From Opitutia bacterium (GTDB lineage: Bacteria > Verrucomicrobiota > Verrucomicrobiia > Opitutales > Opitutaceae), in NCBI GenBank assembly GCA_947475065.1, contig CANJLB010000013.1, forward strand, positions 1 through 64,000: DNA of 64,000 nucleotides, written 5' to 3'. Below, piece by piece: positions 1 to 8,422 of this stretch. Within the stretch, counting starts at the first letter, position 1. Every line of letters starts with the position of its first letter. The translations under genes were made by a program, and so were the position numbers. The notes below the pieces were generated by a model that worked only from the letters and a program-made list of their open reading frames with translations, had not been told where the DNA came from and ran no database searches.

Positions 1-514
1 CCCCAAGAAAAAAGCCGTGCCAGCTTCTGACGCCAGAGGCGCACGCGACGGCCACCAGTGTCGCCAATCCGGCCACCAACAGCCCCCGCGCCGGATCCAC
101 GGCCTCCGGATTCGTCAGCAGCGCAAAAAGGATGCCGACCAGAAAGCTCACCGGCGCCGACGCCACATCCTCATCATCGTCCGACTTGCGCAGGGCAAAC
201 ATCTGCACCAGCACCGTCAGCCCGAGCAGCCCGAGCACCAGCAGATTCCGCACGTTTGCATCTGCGCCCTCCTTCAGGGGCAGCGCAAAATCGGGGTTGG
301 CCAGCAGCATAGTCCCGAGGTAGGCCCGCGGCACGTCCAGCCACAGCGCCGGCACGGTCACCCACGACTGCCAGATGGAGAAATCGTTGCCCGCCGCCGA
401 CGACGAGTCGAAGCCGCGCCAGCTCACCTTCGCGCCCAGTGTCAGCCCCAGCGGAAACAGCAGCAGGCCCATCGCCTCGCCCATATAAACCCAGTTGATC
501 GGTATGTTCGCCAT
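1..514 (-). CDS. Hypothetical integral membrane protein (3' end beyond window)
   Basis: An open frame of 171 codons starts at ATG 514 (MANIPINWVYMGEAMG) and runs off the left edge without a stop, so the C-terminus is missing. Hydrophobic stretches lie at about residues 15-28, 95-110, 125-137 and 147-162, joined by a short acidic loop (RKSDDDEDV). It therefore looks like a small multi-pass inner-membrane protein. No catalytic motif or family could be recognised. It is in the same direction as the PolX gene, 59 bp downstream of that gene's stop, and could be co-transcribed with it. The frame is continuous and rich in membrane-type residues, unlike the overlapping alternative frames, which read as arginine/alanine noise. 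Confidence 0.6.
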   Translation of the reverse strand, partial: MANIPINWVYMGEAMGLLLFPLGLTLGAKVSWRGFDSSSAAGNDFSIWQSWVTVPALWLDVPRAYLGTMLLANPDFALPLKEGADANVRNLLVLGLLGLTVLVQMFALRKSDDDEDVASAPVSFLVGILFALLTNPEAVDPARGLLVAGLATLVAVACASGVRSWHGFFLG

Positions 515-573
515 GCATCGTCTTGCAAATCGCCCCGCCCTGCCGACGCAAGGACAAAAACCCCGCGTCCCGG

Positions 574-2418
574 TCAGATTTTAGCCCGGCAGGCCCGGAG
601 CCACTCCGCCACCTCGGCGCGCGGACGGGTGTTGAGAATATGCCCTGGCGCCAGCCAGCCTTTGCGCGCCGCGTTCACGCCGGCGCGGACGTAGGCCAGC
701 CCCGCCGTGTCGTGCGCGTCGGGATTGATCGCGCACCGCAGTCCGCGTTCCGCCGCCCGCCGCCAGTGCCGCCAGTCCATGTCCAGCCGCTGCGGACTGG
801 CATTCAGCTCGATCACGACCCCGTTGGCGATGGCCGCGTCAATGATCTTGCCCACATTGACCGCGTAACCCTCCCGTCGCAGCAGGAGCCGGCCCGTCAG
901 GTGTCCCAGAACTGTCACCTGCGGATTTTCCAGCGCCCGGATAATGCGCGCCGTCATCACGGCCTCGGTCTGCGCAAACGCGCTGTGCACCGAGGCCACG
1001 ACATAGTCCAGTGAGGCCAGCACCCCGTCGTCAAAATCGAGCCGCCCATCGGGCAGGATGTCGCACTCCGTGCCGGTGAATAGGTGGGTTTTGAACTTTT
1101 GTGATGCATTGAGGGCATGGATCTCCGCCACCTGCGCCGCCAGCCGCTCTTCGTCCAGCCCCCGGGCCTGCACGCTCGACTTCGAATGGTCCGCGATGCC
1201 GAGGTATTCCCAGCCCAGCGCCTCGGCGGCTAAGGCCATCTCGGCCAGCGTGTTGCGCCCGTCCGAGGCCGTCGTATGATTATGTAAAGTACCGCGCAGA
1301 TCACTCGTATCCACCAGTTTGGGAAAATCTTCCGTCATTTCGATCTCGCCCAGTCCTTCGCGCAGCTCCGGCGGGATAAACGCGAGCCCCAGGGCCGCAA
1401 AGAGCTCCGTTTCGGTTTGGATTGCGGAGTGCGGACTGCGGAGTGCGGATTGGCAAACAACGGAGCTGTCCGCGCCTGCGCCGGCTTTTGATTCCGCACT
1501 CCGCACTCCGCGTTCCGCAATCTTCGCAGCCTTTTCCTTCGCGGTCCCCTCGCCCTCCGCCGGCACCAGCCCCCACTCGCTCAGGCTGAGCCCCCGGGCC
1601 AGCGCGCGCTGCCGCATCTGCACGTTGTGGTCCTTCGACCCTGTGAAATGGTGCAACGCAAATACAAACTGCCCCTCCGGCACGATCCGCAGATCCGCCT
1701 GCAATCCGCTCTCGAACCGCACGCTCGCCTTCGTCTCGCCGCGCGCTGTCACCTCTTTCACGCCCGGCCGTGCGGTGAACCACTCCACCACCGGCCCGGC
1801 TTCGCCGGCCGCCACCAGAAAATCCAGGTCGCCCACGGTCTCCAGCCCGCGCCGCAGGCTCCCCGCCGCCTCCGCACGCGTGACCTGGGGCAGCGCGCGC
1901 AGCCCCGCCACGATCGGCCCGGCAATTTCCTCCGCGTTCCACCACAGATGCCGCCGCCCATACGCCTCTCTGTTTTTGATCCCCGCCAGGATTTTCTGCT
2001 GTGTCTTTTCGCCAAACCCGTCCAGCGCCGCCACCCGCCCCTCCGCGCACGCCGCCGCCAGCGCCCCGATGTCCGCCACATCGAGCCGGCTGTGCAGGGC
2101 GCGGATTTTTTTTGGTCCCAGCCCCGGCACCGCGAGCAGCTCCACCAACCCCGGGGCGACCGAGGCCTGGAGCGACTCCAAAAACTCCAGCCGGCCCGTC
2201 GTGTGCAGCTCCACAATTTTTTTCGCAAGCGCCTCGCCGAGACCCTTCACGCTCTCCAGCTCGCCCGCGGCGACCAGCCGCGACAGCTCCACCTCCTCCA
2301 TCGCCTCCAGGGCCCGGGCCCCCGCCTGATAGGCGCGCACCTTGAACGGGTTTTCGCCCTTCAGCTCCAGGAGCGTGGCGATCTCGTTCAGCGTGTCGGC
2401 GATCTCATTTTTGGTCAT
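574..2418 (-). CDS. polX: DNA polymerase X family protein with PHP domain
   Basis: A 614-residue protein starting [20 protein letters not shown]; an earlier in-frame ATG at 2454 lacks homology-like sequence. The order is: N-terminal helix-hairpin-helix 8-kDa-like region (residues 1-60), HhH motifs with [11 protein letters not shown] near 95-105, a pol-beta-type nucleotidyltransferase core with [18 protein letters not shown] near 190-210, and a C-terminal PHP domain beginning [10 protein letters not shown] and including GIADHSKS, H-x-H and D/H metal ligands. Bacterial PolX proteins fill short gaps in base-excision repair, and the PHP domain gives Mn-dependent 3'-5' exonuclease activity. The length slightly exceeds the usual 570-580 because about 33 residues encoded by an inverted heptamer array (positions 1421-1521) sit in the linker between polymerase and PHP domains. 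Confidence 0.92.
   Translation of the reverse strand: MTKNEIADTLNEIATLLELKGENPFKVRAYQAGARALEAMEEVELSRLVAAGELESVKGLGEALAKKIVELHTTGRLEFLESLQASVAPGLVELLAVPGLGPKKIRALHSRLDVADIGALAAACAEGRVAALDGFGEKTQQKILAGIKNREAYGRRHLWWNAEEIAGPIVAGLRALPQVTRAEAAGSLRRGLETVGDLDFLVAAGEAGPVVEWFTARPGVKEVTARGETKASVRFESGLQADLRIVPEGQFVFALHHFTGSKDHNVQMRQRALARGLSLSEWGLVPAEGEGTAKEKAAKIAERGVRSAESKAGAGADSSVVCQSALRSPHSAIQTETELFAALGLAFIPPELREGLGEIEMTEDFPKLVDTSDLRGTLHNHTTASDGRNTLAEMALAAEALGWEYLGIADHSKSSVQARGLDEERLAAQVAEIHALNASQKFKTHLFTGTECDILPDGRLDFDDGVLASLDYVVASVHSAFAQTEAVMTARIIRALENPQVTVLGHLTGRLLLRREGYAVNVGKIIDAAIANGVVIELNASPQRLDMDWRHWRRAAERGLRCAINPDAHDTAGLAYVRAGVNAARKGWLAPGHILNTRPRAEVAEWLRACRAKI
1421..1521. repeat. Inverted heptamer array inside polX
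   Basis: The left arm has four exact-register heptamers on the + strand (TGCGGAG, TGCGGAC, TGCGGAG, TGCGGAT; 1423-1450). The right arm has four inverted heptamers (TTCCGCA, CTCCGCA, CTCCGCG, TTCCGCA; 1492-1519). They are separated by a 41-bp non-repetitive centre, and the outer ends ATTGCGGA and TCCGCAAT are perfect inverted repeats. The element lies in the polX reading frame without interrupting it, encoding about residues 299-333 (serine/arginine/alanine-rich linker). Confidence 0.9.
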
Positions 2419-2540
2419 GCGGCGATCTTTGCCCACGGAGCAAGGGGAACACACGGAAAATTTCGGCAGCCCAATCGCAGTGCGAACCGGCCTTGTCGGC
2501 CGGAACTCATCCCAAGGCCGCCATTAGACCCCGCTGAAAA

Positions 2541-3161
2541 TCAACGCAGGGTGGCACCTTGGGTGGCCCCGTGATTGGTGCGCCTGTCATAATCCACATT
2601 CGCTTTTGCGCACTCGGCAAGGCACCGGCTGCTCTCCGCCTCGACAAAGGCCTTAAGCTCTTCCACGCTCTTGAACCGGCGCCTTTCGCCGAGCTTGGCG
2701 AGCAAGCCCTCCGCCATCCGCACGTCGTGTTCAACATGGCCCCGTTCGTGCACCGTAAGCGCGGCCAGAAAGCGTTTCCACTCACTCTCGAAAGCATCGC
2801 CGATTTTTTGGGAGGGCTTTTTCCTAGGCATGATGCAGGCGAGGTCCAATGACACCAGCAGATCCACAATCGCAAACCCATCCTCCTGACGCCGGGTTTT
2901 GTATTTCCATTTTATGTCATAGTTCGTCACCGCGGCATGAATTGCCCCATCATCCTTACCTACCGGCCCGCGCGAATTGATTTGCGTCCCAACCATGGCG
3001 GACGACCCGCCCTCGACCTCATAATAGGTCGTGTTGGTCGTCGTGTGAACCTTTGGAACCGGTTCAGGCGCAGTGGCCGCCAAAACGACCGAACCCAATC
3101 CAAGCACCAAGGCATAGAAACCATGCGACCGAAAAAGGCGAACGCGGTGACGCTGTCTCAT
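2541..3161 (-). CDS. Secreted DUF922-type Zn-dependent protease
   Basis: A 206-residue protein. The start at ATG 3161 gives a basic N-terminus and hydrophobic core (FYALVLGLGSVVLAATA), a plausible Sec signal peptide cleaved near residue 30. The mature part carries HERGH at about 138-142, an HExxH zinc-protease motif, with a nearby H145, matching the DUF922 family of predicted secreted Zn-dependent proteases. The region before it (TYYEVEGGSSAMVGTQINS) resembles the family's typical substrate-binding segment. Two cysteines near the C-terminus (CLAECAK) could form a disulfide. It stands alone between the PolX gene and the thioesterase, which is divergent. Function beyond peptidase is unknown. 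Confidence 0.75.
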   Translation of the reverse strand: MRQRHRVRLFRSHGFYALVLGLGSVVLAATAPEPVPKVHTTTNTTYYEVEGGSSAMVGTQINSRGPVGKDDGAIHAAVTNYDIKWKYKTRRQEDGFAIVDLLVSLDLACIMPRKKPSQKIGDAFESEWKRFLAALTVHERGHVEHDVRMAEGLLAKLGERRRFKSVEELKAFVEAESSRCLAECAKANVDYDRRTNHGATQGATLR

Positions 3162-3279
3162 ATTTGGACGGGGTGGGCTGGCAAAATGGCCAACCCGCCC
3201 AAAGACGGAGCCGCACCGCGTGAATGTCAAGCCTGCCGTCCCAACCCAAGCCGCAGTCCACCCGCCAGATTTAAATCGA

Positions 3280-3309
3280 AAAACCCAATCAAAACTCCAA
3301 AATCCCCCA
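3280..3309. repeat. Heptamer array just upstream of the thioesterase start
   Basis: Degenerate heptamers in register (AATCAAA, ACTCCAA, AATCCCC, ending CAA) occupy the leader directly before ATG 3310. The run is A/C-rich on the + strand and unlike the G+C-rich surroundings. It belongs to the dispersed short-period arrays seen elsewhere in the window. Confidence 0.6.
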
Positions 3310-3717
3310 ATGCCGTTCTCCCACCACCGCACCGTGCGCTTCGCGGATACCGACGCCGCCGGCGTGGTCTTCTTCGCGAACTACCCCGCCATCTGCCATG
3401 AAGCCTACGAGGATGCGCTGGGTGCCGCTGGCATTGACTTAAGGACCTTTTTTGCCGCCAACGCCGTGGTTGTCCCCATCGCCCGCTGCGAGTGCGACTA
3501 CCTGCGCTCGCTCCATCCCGGCGACAAGCTCCGCATCACCGTCGCCCCCGCACCGCTCACCGCCGACAGCTTCGAGCTGCGCTTCGAGATTTTCCGCCTC
3601 GGTTCGCCCGAGAAACTAGCCGCGCGCGCGCGCACCGAGCACGTCTGCATCGCCGCCGCCACCCGTGCGCGCCAACCGCTCCCTTCCGCCCTCGCAGCAT
3701 GGGTGAAGGCCGGGTGA
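3310..3717 (+). CDS. Hotdog-fold acyl-CoA thioesterase, probable 1,4-dihydroxy-2-naphthoyl-CoA hydrolase
   Basis: A 135-residue single-domain protein starting MPFSHHRTVRFADTDAAGVV. The segment FADTDAAGVVFFANY is the signature of the 4-hydroxybenzoyl-CoA thioesterase family, with the catalytic aspartate in DTD. The same motif is seen in the DHNA-CoA thioesterases of phylloquinone/menaquinone synthesis. MenE and MenC are encoded close by on the opposite strand, so hydrolysis of DHNA-CoA to DHNA is the best guess. A general acyl-CoA hydrolase cannot be excluded. The start is set at ATG 3310 because the upstream in-frame sequence is a heptamer array rather than protein-like. Confidence 0.72.
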   Translation: MPFSHHRTVRFADTDAAGVVFFANYPAICHEAYEDALGAAGIDLRTFFAANAVVVPIARCECDYLRSLHPGDKLRITVAPAPLTADSFELRFEIFRLGSPEKLAARARTEHVCIAAATRARQPLPSALAAWVKAG

Positions 3718-3752
3718 TTGAGAGCAGGGCGGGCCCGCTGGGCCAACGCGAT

Positions 3753-4232
3753 TCACTTCGTCGCTGCCGCCGGAGCCACCGCTCCGATCACAAAATACAC
3801 GGCCGGAGTTTTCCCGACGTTCTTAACCGCGGTCAGGTCCTTCGGCGCAAAATAGATCACCGCGCCGGCACTCACCGTTTTCTTGGTGCCGTTGATCTGC
3901 ACCTCCAGCGTGCCTTCCTTGAGCAGGATGGCCTCCTCGATTTTGTCCGGCGTGTCGTGCGTATGGGCGGGCCCGGAGACCTCTCCCGCATTGAGCGTCG
4001 TGATGTGGCACTCGAAATTCGCGAGCGTCAGGGTCGGGTTGTCAAACGCGGAGCGCCGTTCGCCGTTGGGCTTCGGCTCGGCCTTCAGGTCATTCCAGTC
4101 CAGGATGAGCGACTCGGTGAGCCTGGCGGCGGGGAGCTTGGGGGCGGCGGCCGGAGCCGGCGCGGGGGTGGTTTGGGCGGAAAGCATGGCGAAGGAAAAC
4201 AGCAGTGGGAGGAGGAGGGCGAGGATCTTCAT
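3753..4232 (-). CDS. Secreted cupin-domain protein
   Basis: A 159-residue protein beginning MKILALLLPLLFSFAMLSAQ, a clear signal peptide, followed by an Ala/Pro-rich spacer. The remainder is one cupin barrel: HTHDTPDKIEEAILLKEG is the first cupin motif (metal-type HxH and E), and VSAGAVIYFAPKDLTAVKN the second. It is probably periplasmic and may bind metal or a small ligand. No enzymatic activity can be assigned. It lies between the thioesterase (convergent) and menE (same strand, 59 bp upstream) and could be read through from menE, but nothing else ties it to quinone synthesis. Confidence 0.72.
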   Translation of the reverse strand: MKILALLLPLLFSFAMLSAQTTPAPAPAAAPKLPAARLTESLILDWNDLKAEPKPNGERRSAFDNPTLTLANFECHITTLNAGEVSGPAHTHDTPDKIEEAILLKEGTLEVQINGTKKTVSAGAVIYFAPKDLTAVKNVGKTPAVYFVIGAVAPAAATK

Positions 4233-4291
4233 GGGAAGCGAAACGTGAAGAACGCACCGATGCCGTTCAATGCCAGACTGGATCGCGTTGG

Positions 4292-5764
4292 CTACCGTAC
4301 AGAACGCAAAGCCGCCCGGTCAATTTTTCCCGCCGCGTCGCGCGGCCACTCGCCGACTGCCACGGCCACCAGCCGCTTGGGTCGTTTCCACGCCGCGAGC
4401 ACCGTCAGGCCCGCCGCCACGTGCGCCAGATCCGGGGCGCGCCCGCCGGCCGGATAACACGCCACCACCGCCTCGCCCCACTCCGCATCCGGCACGCCAA
4501 TCACAGCCACGTCGGCAAACTCCCCCGTCGCACGCAACACCGCCTCCACCTCCCCCGGCTCCACTTTTTCGCCGCCCGTGATGATCACCGCATCGCGCCG
4601 GCCGGTCACGTGCAGGCTGCCGCGCTGGTCGAAAAAACCCGTGTCGTCAGTCGGCCACGCACCCGGTGCGCGACGATCCGGCCAGTAGCCGCGAAACAGC
4701 GACTCCGCCTCGACGAGGAGCCCTCCCTCCGCCCCCGCGGTAATCTGTGCGTGTGGCAGCGCCGTCCCGCAGCCGCGCCCGCCCGTCAGGAATTCCTCCG
4801 GCCGCAGCGCCGCCACCGCCGCCGCCGTTTCCGTCGCGCCATAGGTGAACGCCAGCGGCAGCCCGGCCCGTGCCCCCGCTTCCGCCAGTTCCGCCCACGC
4901 CGGCCCGCCGCCCACGAGTACGGCTCGAAATCCACGCAACCACGCCACCGCCGCCGGCCACGCCAGCAGCCGTTGCAACTGTGTCGGCACGAGCGAAAGA
5001 AAACACCCCCCGGCAAATTTCGTCGGATCGGGCCGGCGGCCCGCGTTTGCCTCCGCAGTTTCGGCGAAGGAGGCCTCGATTTCCTTCCACGGGCACGACA
5101 AAAACCTCCCGCCGGTCAACTCCGCGCGCAGCCAACCCAGCAGACCGCCCACATGATGCAGCGGCAGCACGCCGATCACATTCACCCGGGCCACGCCAAA
5201 GTGTGTGCAAAATCCCATGACCGCCGCCTGCAATGTGTCCTGATCATGCCGCGCCAGCTTGATCCGCCCGGCTGATCCGCCCGTCGGAATGCATAGCCAG
5301 CCGGTGGCGATTTCTGATTTTGGAATTTGGATTTTGGATTCGGATCGAGCCGACTCGCTGAACTGCGTCCGCTCGCCTGTGCGAGCCTCAAATTTGAGAT
5401 CTCCAATTTTAGACGCCGCCCGCCCCGCCCCTCGCCCCTCGCCTCGCGCCATCGCCGATTGTCCGGCGGACGTTGAATGTTGGATGGTGGATGTTGGATG
5501 TTGCGCCTTCGCGTCGCGCAGCGCGTTGAACTGCGCCCGCTCATCCGGACCCCAGTCCGGATTGGCCAAAAAAACCGTGCCGCCTGCCGCCACCGCCTCG
5601 GCGAACGCCGCACAAAACCGTTCTGGCTCGCGCTCCTCGACGACGACGGTGTCGCGCGACTCCGCGACCCTGCCTGCGCACTGACTGACGCCGTCCGCCG
5701 GCCCGCCGGACCGGCTCCGGGCCAGGCTCACGCGCAGCAGCCGGGCTAGCTCAGCGCGTTCCAT
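4292..5764 (-). CDS. menE: o-Succinylbenzoate--CoA ligase
   Basis: A 490-residue adenylate-forming enzyme that activates o-succinylbenzoate with ATP and CoA in menaquinone synthesis. Visible motifs are the P-loop-like CIPTGGSAGRIKLARH, TYGATETAAAV (A5), DTGFFDQRG and VTGRRDAVIITGGEKVEP (A7/A8), and PRDAAGKIDRAAL with the C-terminal lysine (A10). The start at ATG 5764 overlaps the end of menC by 19 bp, indicating translational coupling. Between residues about 86 and 153, just before the P-loop, the protein contains a roughly 65-residue insertion of low-complexity sequence encoded by two heptamer arrays. It is unlikely to be part of the fold and probably forms a surface loop. Whether the enzyme tolerates it is not known. 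Confidence 0.87.
   Translation of the reverse strand: MERAELARLLRVSLARSRSGGPADGVSQCAGRVAESRDTVVVEEREPERFCAAFAEAVAAGGTVFLANPDWGPDERAQFNALRDAKAQHPTSTIQHSTSAGQSAMARGEGRGAGRAASKIGDLKFEARTGERTQFSESARSESKIQIPKSEIATGWLCIPTGGSAGRIKLARHDQDTLQAAVMGFCTHFGVARVNVIGVLPLHHVGGLLGWLRAELTGGRFLSCPWKEIEASFAETAEANAGRRPDPTKFAGGCFLSLVPTQLQRLLAWPAAVAWLRGFRAVLVGGGPAWAELAEAGARAGLPLAFTYGATETAAAVAALRPEEFLTGGRGCGTALPHAQITAGAEGGLLVEAESLFRGYWPDRRAPGAWPTDDTGFFDQRGSLHVTGRRDAVIITGGEKVEPGEVEAVLRATGEFADVAVIGVPDAEWGEAVVACYPAGGRAPDLAHVAAGLTVLAAWKRPKRLVAVAVGEWPRDAAGKIDRAALRSVR
5309..5345. repeat. Heptamer array (GATTTTG word) inside menE
   Basis: Consecutive heptamers on the + strand: GATTTCT, GATTTTG, GAATTTG, GATTTTG, then GATTCG and a trailing GATC. 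The array is A+T-rich inside a very G+C-rich gene and is translated in frame as lysine/isoleucine/serine-rich sequence (KIQIPKSEI). Confidence 0.88.
5472..5503. repeat. Heptamer array (GTTGGAT word) inside menE
   Basis: Four perfect-register heptamers on the + strand (GTTGAAT, GTTGGAT, GGTGGAT, GTTGGAT) followed by GTTG. They are translated in the menE frame as HPTSTIQHSTS. Between this and the GATTTTG array lie a 12-bp palindrome (5387-5398) and a C-rich imperfect repeat (about 5418-5450), so the whole 5309-5503 block is repeat-derived. Confidence 0.88.
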
Positions 5765-6882
5765 GCAGCCTCCACGTTGAGTCCTTCCACATCCCGGGTG
5801 TGGATAAACGGCGCCGCCCAAGGCCCGTCAAACCGCGGGTCGGCAAAAAGAGGCCACACGCCAAAGCCCAGCGCACGCACCGGGTGCGCCGTGGGTTTTG
5901 AACCCTGGCTGTTCAGCTTCTGACCGGCCGGCAGACCGGGCTCCCACGCCAAGGCCGCCCGCAGAGCCGTCTGCGCCCCCACGGCTGTCTCCAACCCGCT
6001 CGAAAAAACCACGTCAGCCTGAGCCGCGCGCAACCGCGCCAGCACAGGCCACGGATCGCCGAGCAGAGCGAGCTTGATCACAAAAACCCCCCGCCACCCC
6101 GCCGCGAGCCACCGCTCCAGGTCGTCCGGTCCGGCGAGCGACTCGTCCAGCGCGAGCGTGGTCGGATAATCTTCCGCCAGCCCGCGCAGCAAATCTTCCA
6201 TGCGTGCCTGCCGGAGCGTGCCCGGCGAAGCGCCGTCTGGCGGGGCGAAGCAGGGTTGCTCGACATACTCGACCGGCCGCTCCGCGCACCGCTCCAGCCA
6301 CCGCTCCGCCGCGCGACGGTCCCAAGCGCCATTGGCGTCGAGCCGCAGCCGCGCTCCCGGCGGCAGCTCCGCGCACAGGTCATCGAGCAGCGGCAGCTCC
6401 TCGGCCACCGGGGCGACACCCACCTTCCATTTGAAGGTGCGAAACCCCGCTTCGCCCAACGTCGCGATTTTTTCCAAGGCTGCGCGGCCCGCCGGCAACA
6501 ACGCCGCCACCGGCCGCGACTGTGCCGCGGCCGGTGGACCGAGAATCGGCGCCTGCGCCCCCGCGAGCGCGAACCGCACGCACCCCAACCGTGGCCCGCC
6601 GCGGGTGGAGCGGGAGGCCGGCCCCGTCCCACCGTCACCGAGTGTCGCCATCTGCTCCGCCGTCACGCGTTCACCCAGCATCCGCAGCACCGCCGCCGCC
6701 TCGTCCACCGTCTCCGTGCCAAACTCGGGCAGCGGCGCGACTTCGCCAAAGCCTACGCGGCCGGATTTATCTTCCTCCAGCCGCACGAGAATCCCCTCGC
6801 GCTCGGTCATCACGCCATGCGCCGTACGCACCGCCACGCTCAGCGGCAGCCGATAACGGCGGATTTGCAGCAAACAGTTCAC
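5746..6882 (-). CDS. menC: o-Succinylbenzoate synthase
   Basis: A 378-residue enolase-superfamily enzyme that dehydrates SHCHC to o-succinylbenzoate. The start codon is GTG at 6882 (MNCLLQIRRYRLPL). The catalytic barrel shows FRTFKWKVGV (KxK base), RLDANGAWD, EYVEQP and LALDES (three acidic Mg ligands) and VIKLALLGDP (second lysine). The N-terminal capping domain is intact. It is immediately upstream of menE and overlaps it by 19 bp, so the two form an operon. A generic mandelate-racemase-like activity is an alternative, but the pairing with menE makes MenC convincing. Confidence 0.88.
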   Translation of the reverse strand: MNCLLQIRRYRLPLSVAVRTAHGVMTEREGILVRLEEDKSGRVGFGEVAPLPEFGTETVDEAAAVLRMLGERVTAEQMATLGDGGTGPASRSTRGGPRLGCVRFALAGAQAPILGPPAAAQSRPVAALLPAGRAALEKIATLGEAGFRTFKWKVGVAPVAEELPLLDDLCAELPPGARLRLDANGAWDRRAAERWLERCAERPVEYVEQPCFAPPDGASPGTLRQARMEDLLRGLAEDYPTTLALDESLAGPDDLERWLAAGWRGVFVIKLALLGDPWPVLARLRAAQADVVFSSGLETAVGAQTALRAALAWEPGLPAGQKLNSQGSKPTAHPVRALGFGVWPLFADPRFDGPWAAPFIHTRDVEGLNVEAAWNALS

Positions 6883-7015
6883 GCCCTCATCTCAGGCACT
6901 CCTCGCACTGCGCGCAAGCCATCGCACAGAAGCCGGGTCCGCCCGGCCCAACGCGGCATAGTCCAGGGCAGCTTCAGCCGACCCTGGCCGGAATGGGGTC
7001 CACGGCCGGAAAAGA

Positions 7016-7543
7016 TCACGCGTTGCTCCACGCAGCATGCACCAGATGCAGGCTCACACACGCCGCCACCGCCGCAGCCACATCGTCCAGCACCACCCCC
7101 CAGCCGCCGGGCAGCGCCTGCAGCCGGCGGATACCAAGCGGCTTCCAGATGTCGAACAGCCGGAACAGGGCGAATCCGACCAGCCACACCACCCATACCG
7201 GCCAGTCCGCCGGCAGCTCACGCCACCAGCCGAGGAAGCACAGCGGCATCACCACGAACTCGTCGAGCACCACCTCGCCGGGATCCTGACGGCCGAGCCG
7301 CACCTCCGCCTCGCCACAGAGGCCGACCGCGAGCACAATCAACCCCGTCACGGTCAGCGCCAGCAGCCCGCCGCCGGCCACGGCCGCGAACGGTCGCAGG
7401 CACACGGCGAAAAACGCCACGCCGGCCAGCGAGCCCCAAGTGCCGGGCGCAAACGGAATATTGCCGCACGGGATCACGCGCGCGAGCGCCAGCACCGCGT
7501 GAGTCGGAAGCGCGCGCGGCCAGTTGGGCTGGCGCAGGCTCAT
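7016..7543 (-). CDS. pgpA: Phosphatidylglycerophosphatase A
   Basis: A 175-residue polytopic protein beginning MSLRQPNWPRALPTHAV (ATG 7543; an in-frame ATG also exists at 7567). The PgpA signature is complete: GNIPFAPGTWGSLAG, the metal-binding DPGEVVLDEFVVMPL, FRLFDIWKPLGIR and LPGGWGVVLDDVAAAV. It dephosphorylates phosphatidylglycerol phosphate in the inner membrane. The neighbouring pgsA, on the same strand 130 bp upstream, makes its substrate, so the two catalyse consecutive steps and are probably co-transcribed. Confidence 0.9.
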   Translation of the reverse strand: MSLRQPNWPRALPTHAVLALARVIPCGNIPFAPGTWGSLAGVAFFAVCLRPFAAVAGGGLLALTVTGLIVLAVGLCGEAEVRLGRQDPGEVVLDEFVVMPLCFLGWWRELPADWPVWVVWLVGFALFRLFDIWKPLGIRRLQALPGGWGVVLDDVAAAVAACVSLHLVHAAWSNA

Positions 7544-7673
7544 GGCGCGGGCCGCGTGGCGCGGCACCCGCCTGTACCGCAGCCCGGCGGGTGAGTGGTG
7601 GGTGCCGCGCCGGCCATCGAATCCCTGCGCTCATGCACAGGGCCACCGGAGGGGCAGGACGCAATCTCCAGGC

Positions 7674-8285
7674 TCATGTTATTGAGGGATCGTCGTCGAA
7701 GACCAGCGCCTTATGCCGCTCGATGTAGCGCCAACCCGACCACACGGCGAGGAATGTGCCGAGGATGAAACAGACGAGGCCGATGTGATGGACCGTCTCG
7801 CCGAAATGGGTAAAATCTGTCCCTGGCAGCAGCCGGGCCAGATCCACCTGCACCATCGGCTTGCCGAGCAGGAAACCGATGGCGATGAGCTGCGTGAGGG
7901 TCTTCGTCTTGCCGCTGCGATCGGCCGGCACCACGACGCCCTTGGCCGCCGCCGCCATGCGAATGCCCGACACGAGAAACTCGCGGCAGAGCGTGATAAG
8001 CACCCAGCCCACAGGGAGGTTGATGTCATCGAGCTCCACCATGGCAACCATGATGCCGAGCACGAAAATCTTGTCGCTGAGCGCGTCCATAAACTTGCCA
8101 AAGGTGGACACCTGCTTGCGCTTGCGCGCCAGATGACCGTCGAGCCAGTCGCCGACTGCGGCGGCAAGAAACAGCCAGAAAGCCAGCGATGCCGCGCCCG
8201 GCCAATGCTGATACATGAGCCACACCACGACAAACATCAGCGGGATGCGCGAGAGGGTAATGGCGTTGGGCAGGTTGAGTTGCAT
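7674..8285 (-). CDS. pgsA: CDP-diacylglycerol--glycerol-3-phosphate 3-phosphatidyltransferase
   Basis: A 203-residue membrane protein starting MQLNLPNAITLSRIPLM. The CDP-alcohol phosphatidyltransferase signature D-x2-D-G-x2-A-R-x8-G-x3-D-x3-D is complete within GDWLDGHLARKRKQVSTFGK and the following FMDALSDK. Several hydrophobic helices flank it. It makes phosphatidylglycerol phosphate, the substrate of the adjacent PgpA. An upstream in-frame start at 8375 would add unconserved residues and is not preferred. The gene is divergent from coaD. Confidence 0.9.
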   Translation of the reverse strand: MQLNLPNAITLSRIPLMFVVVWLMYQHWPGAASLAFWLFLAAAVGDWLDGHLARKRKQVSTFGKFMDALSDKIFVLGIMVAMVELDDINLPVGWVLITLCREFLVSGIRMAAAAKGVVVPADRSGKTKTLTQLIAIGFLLGKPMVQVDLARLLPGTDFTHFGETVHHIGLVCFILGTFLAVWSGWRYIERHKALVFDDDPSIT

Positions 8286-8422
8286 GCGCGGCGGGCAAGG
8301 CGGAACACACACGGGGACAGCCATGAACGCAAGCGCGGAGGAGTCACACCCAGCAGGCAAAAACGCAGTCGCCAACCGCCACGTTTGCCATTTGGCTCCG
8401 GTCGGCTCCCATCGCCCACACC

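Noticed and set aside
1421-1521. CRISPR array
   Set aside because: Units are 7 bp and contiguous with no unique spacers; they are an inverted tandem array.
2418-2454. Earlier start for polX at 2454
   Set aside because: The twelve added residues ([12 protein letters not shown]) are not family-like, and the homologous N-terminus begins at [10 protein letters not shown].
4200-4260. Ribosome binding site GGAGGAGGG as a start for a plus-strand gene
   Set aside because: It lies inside the cupin signal-peptide coding region on the minus strand and no plus-strand gene follows.
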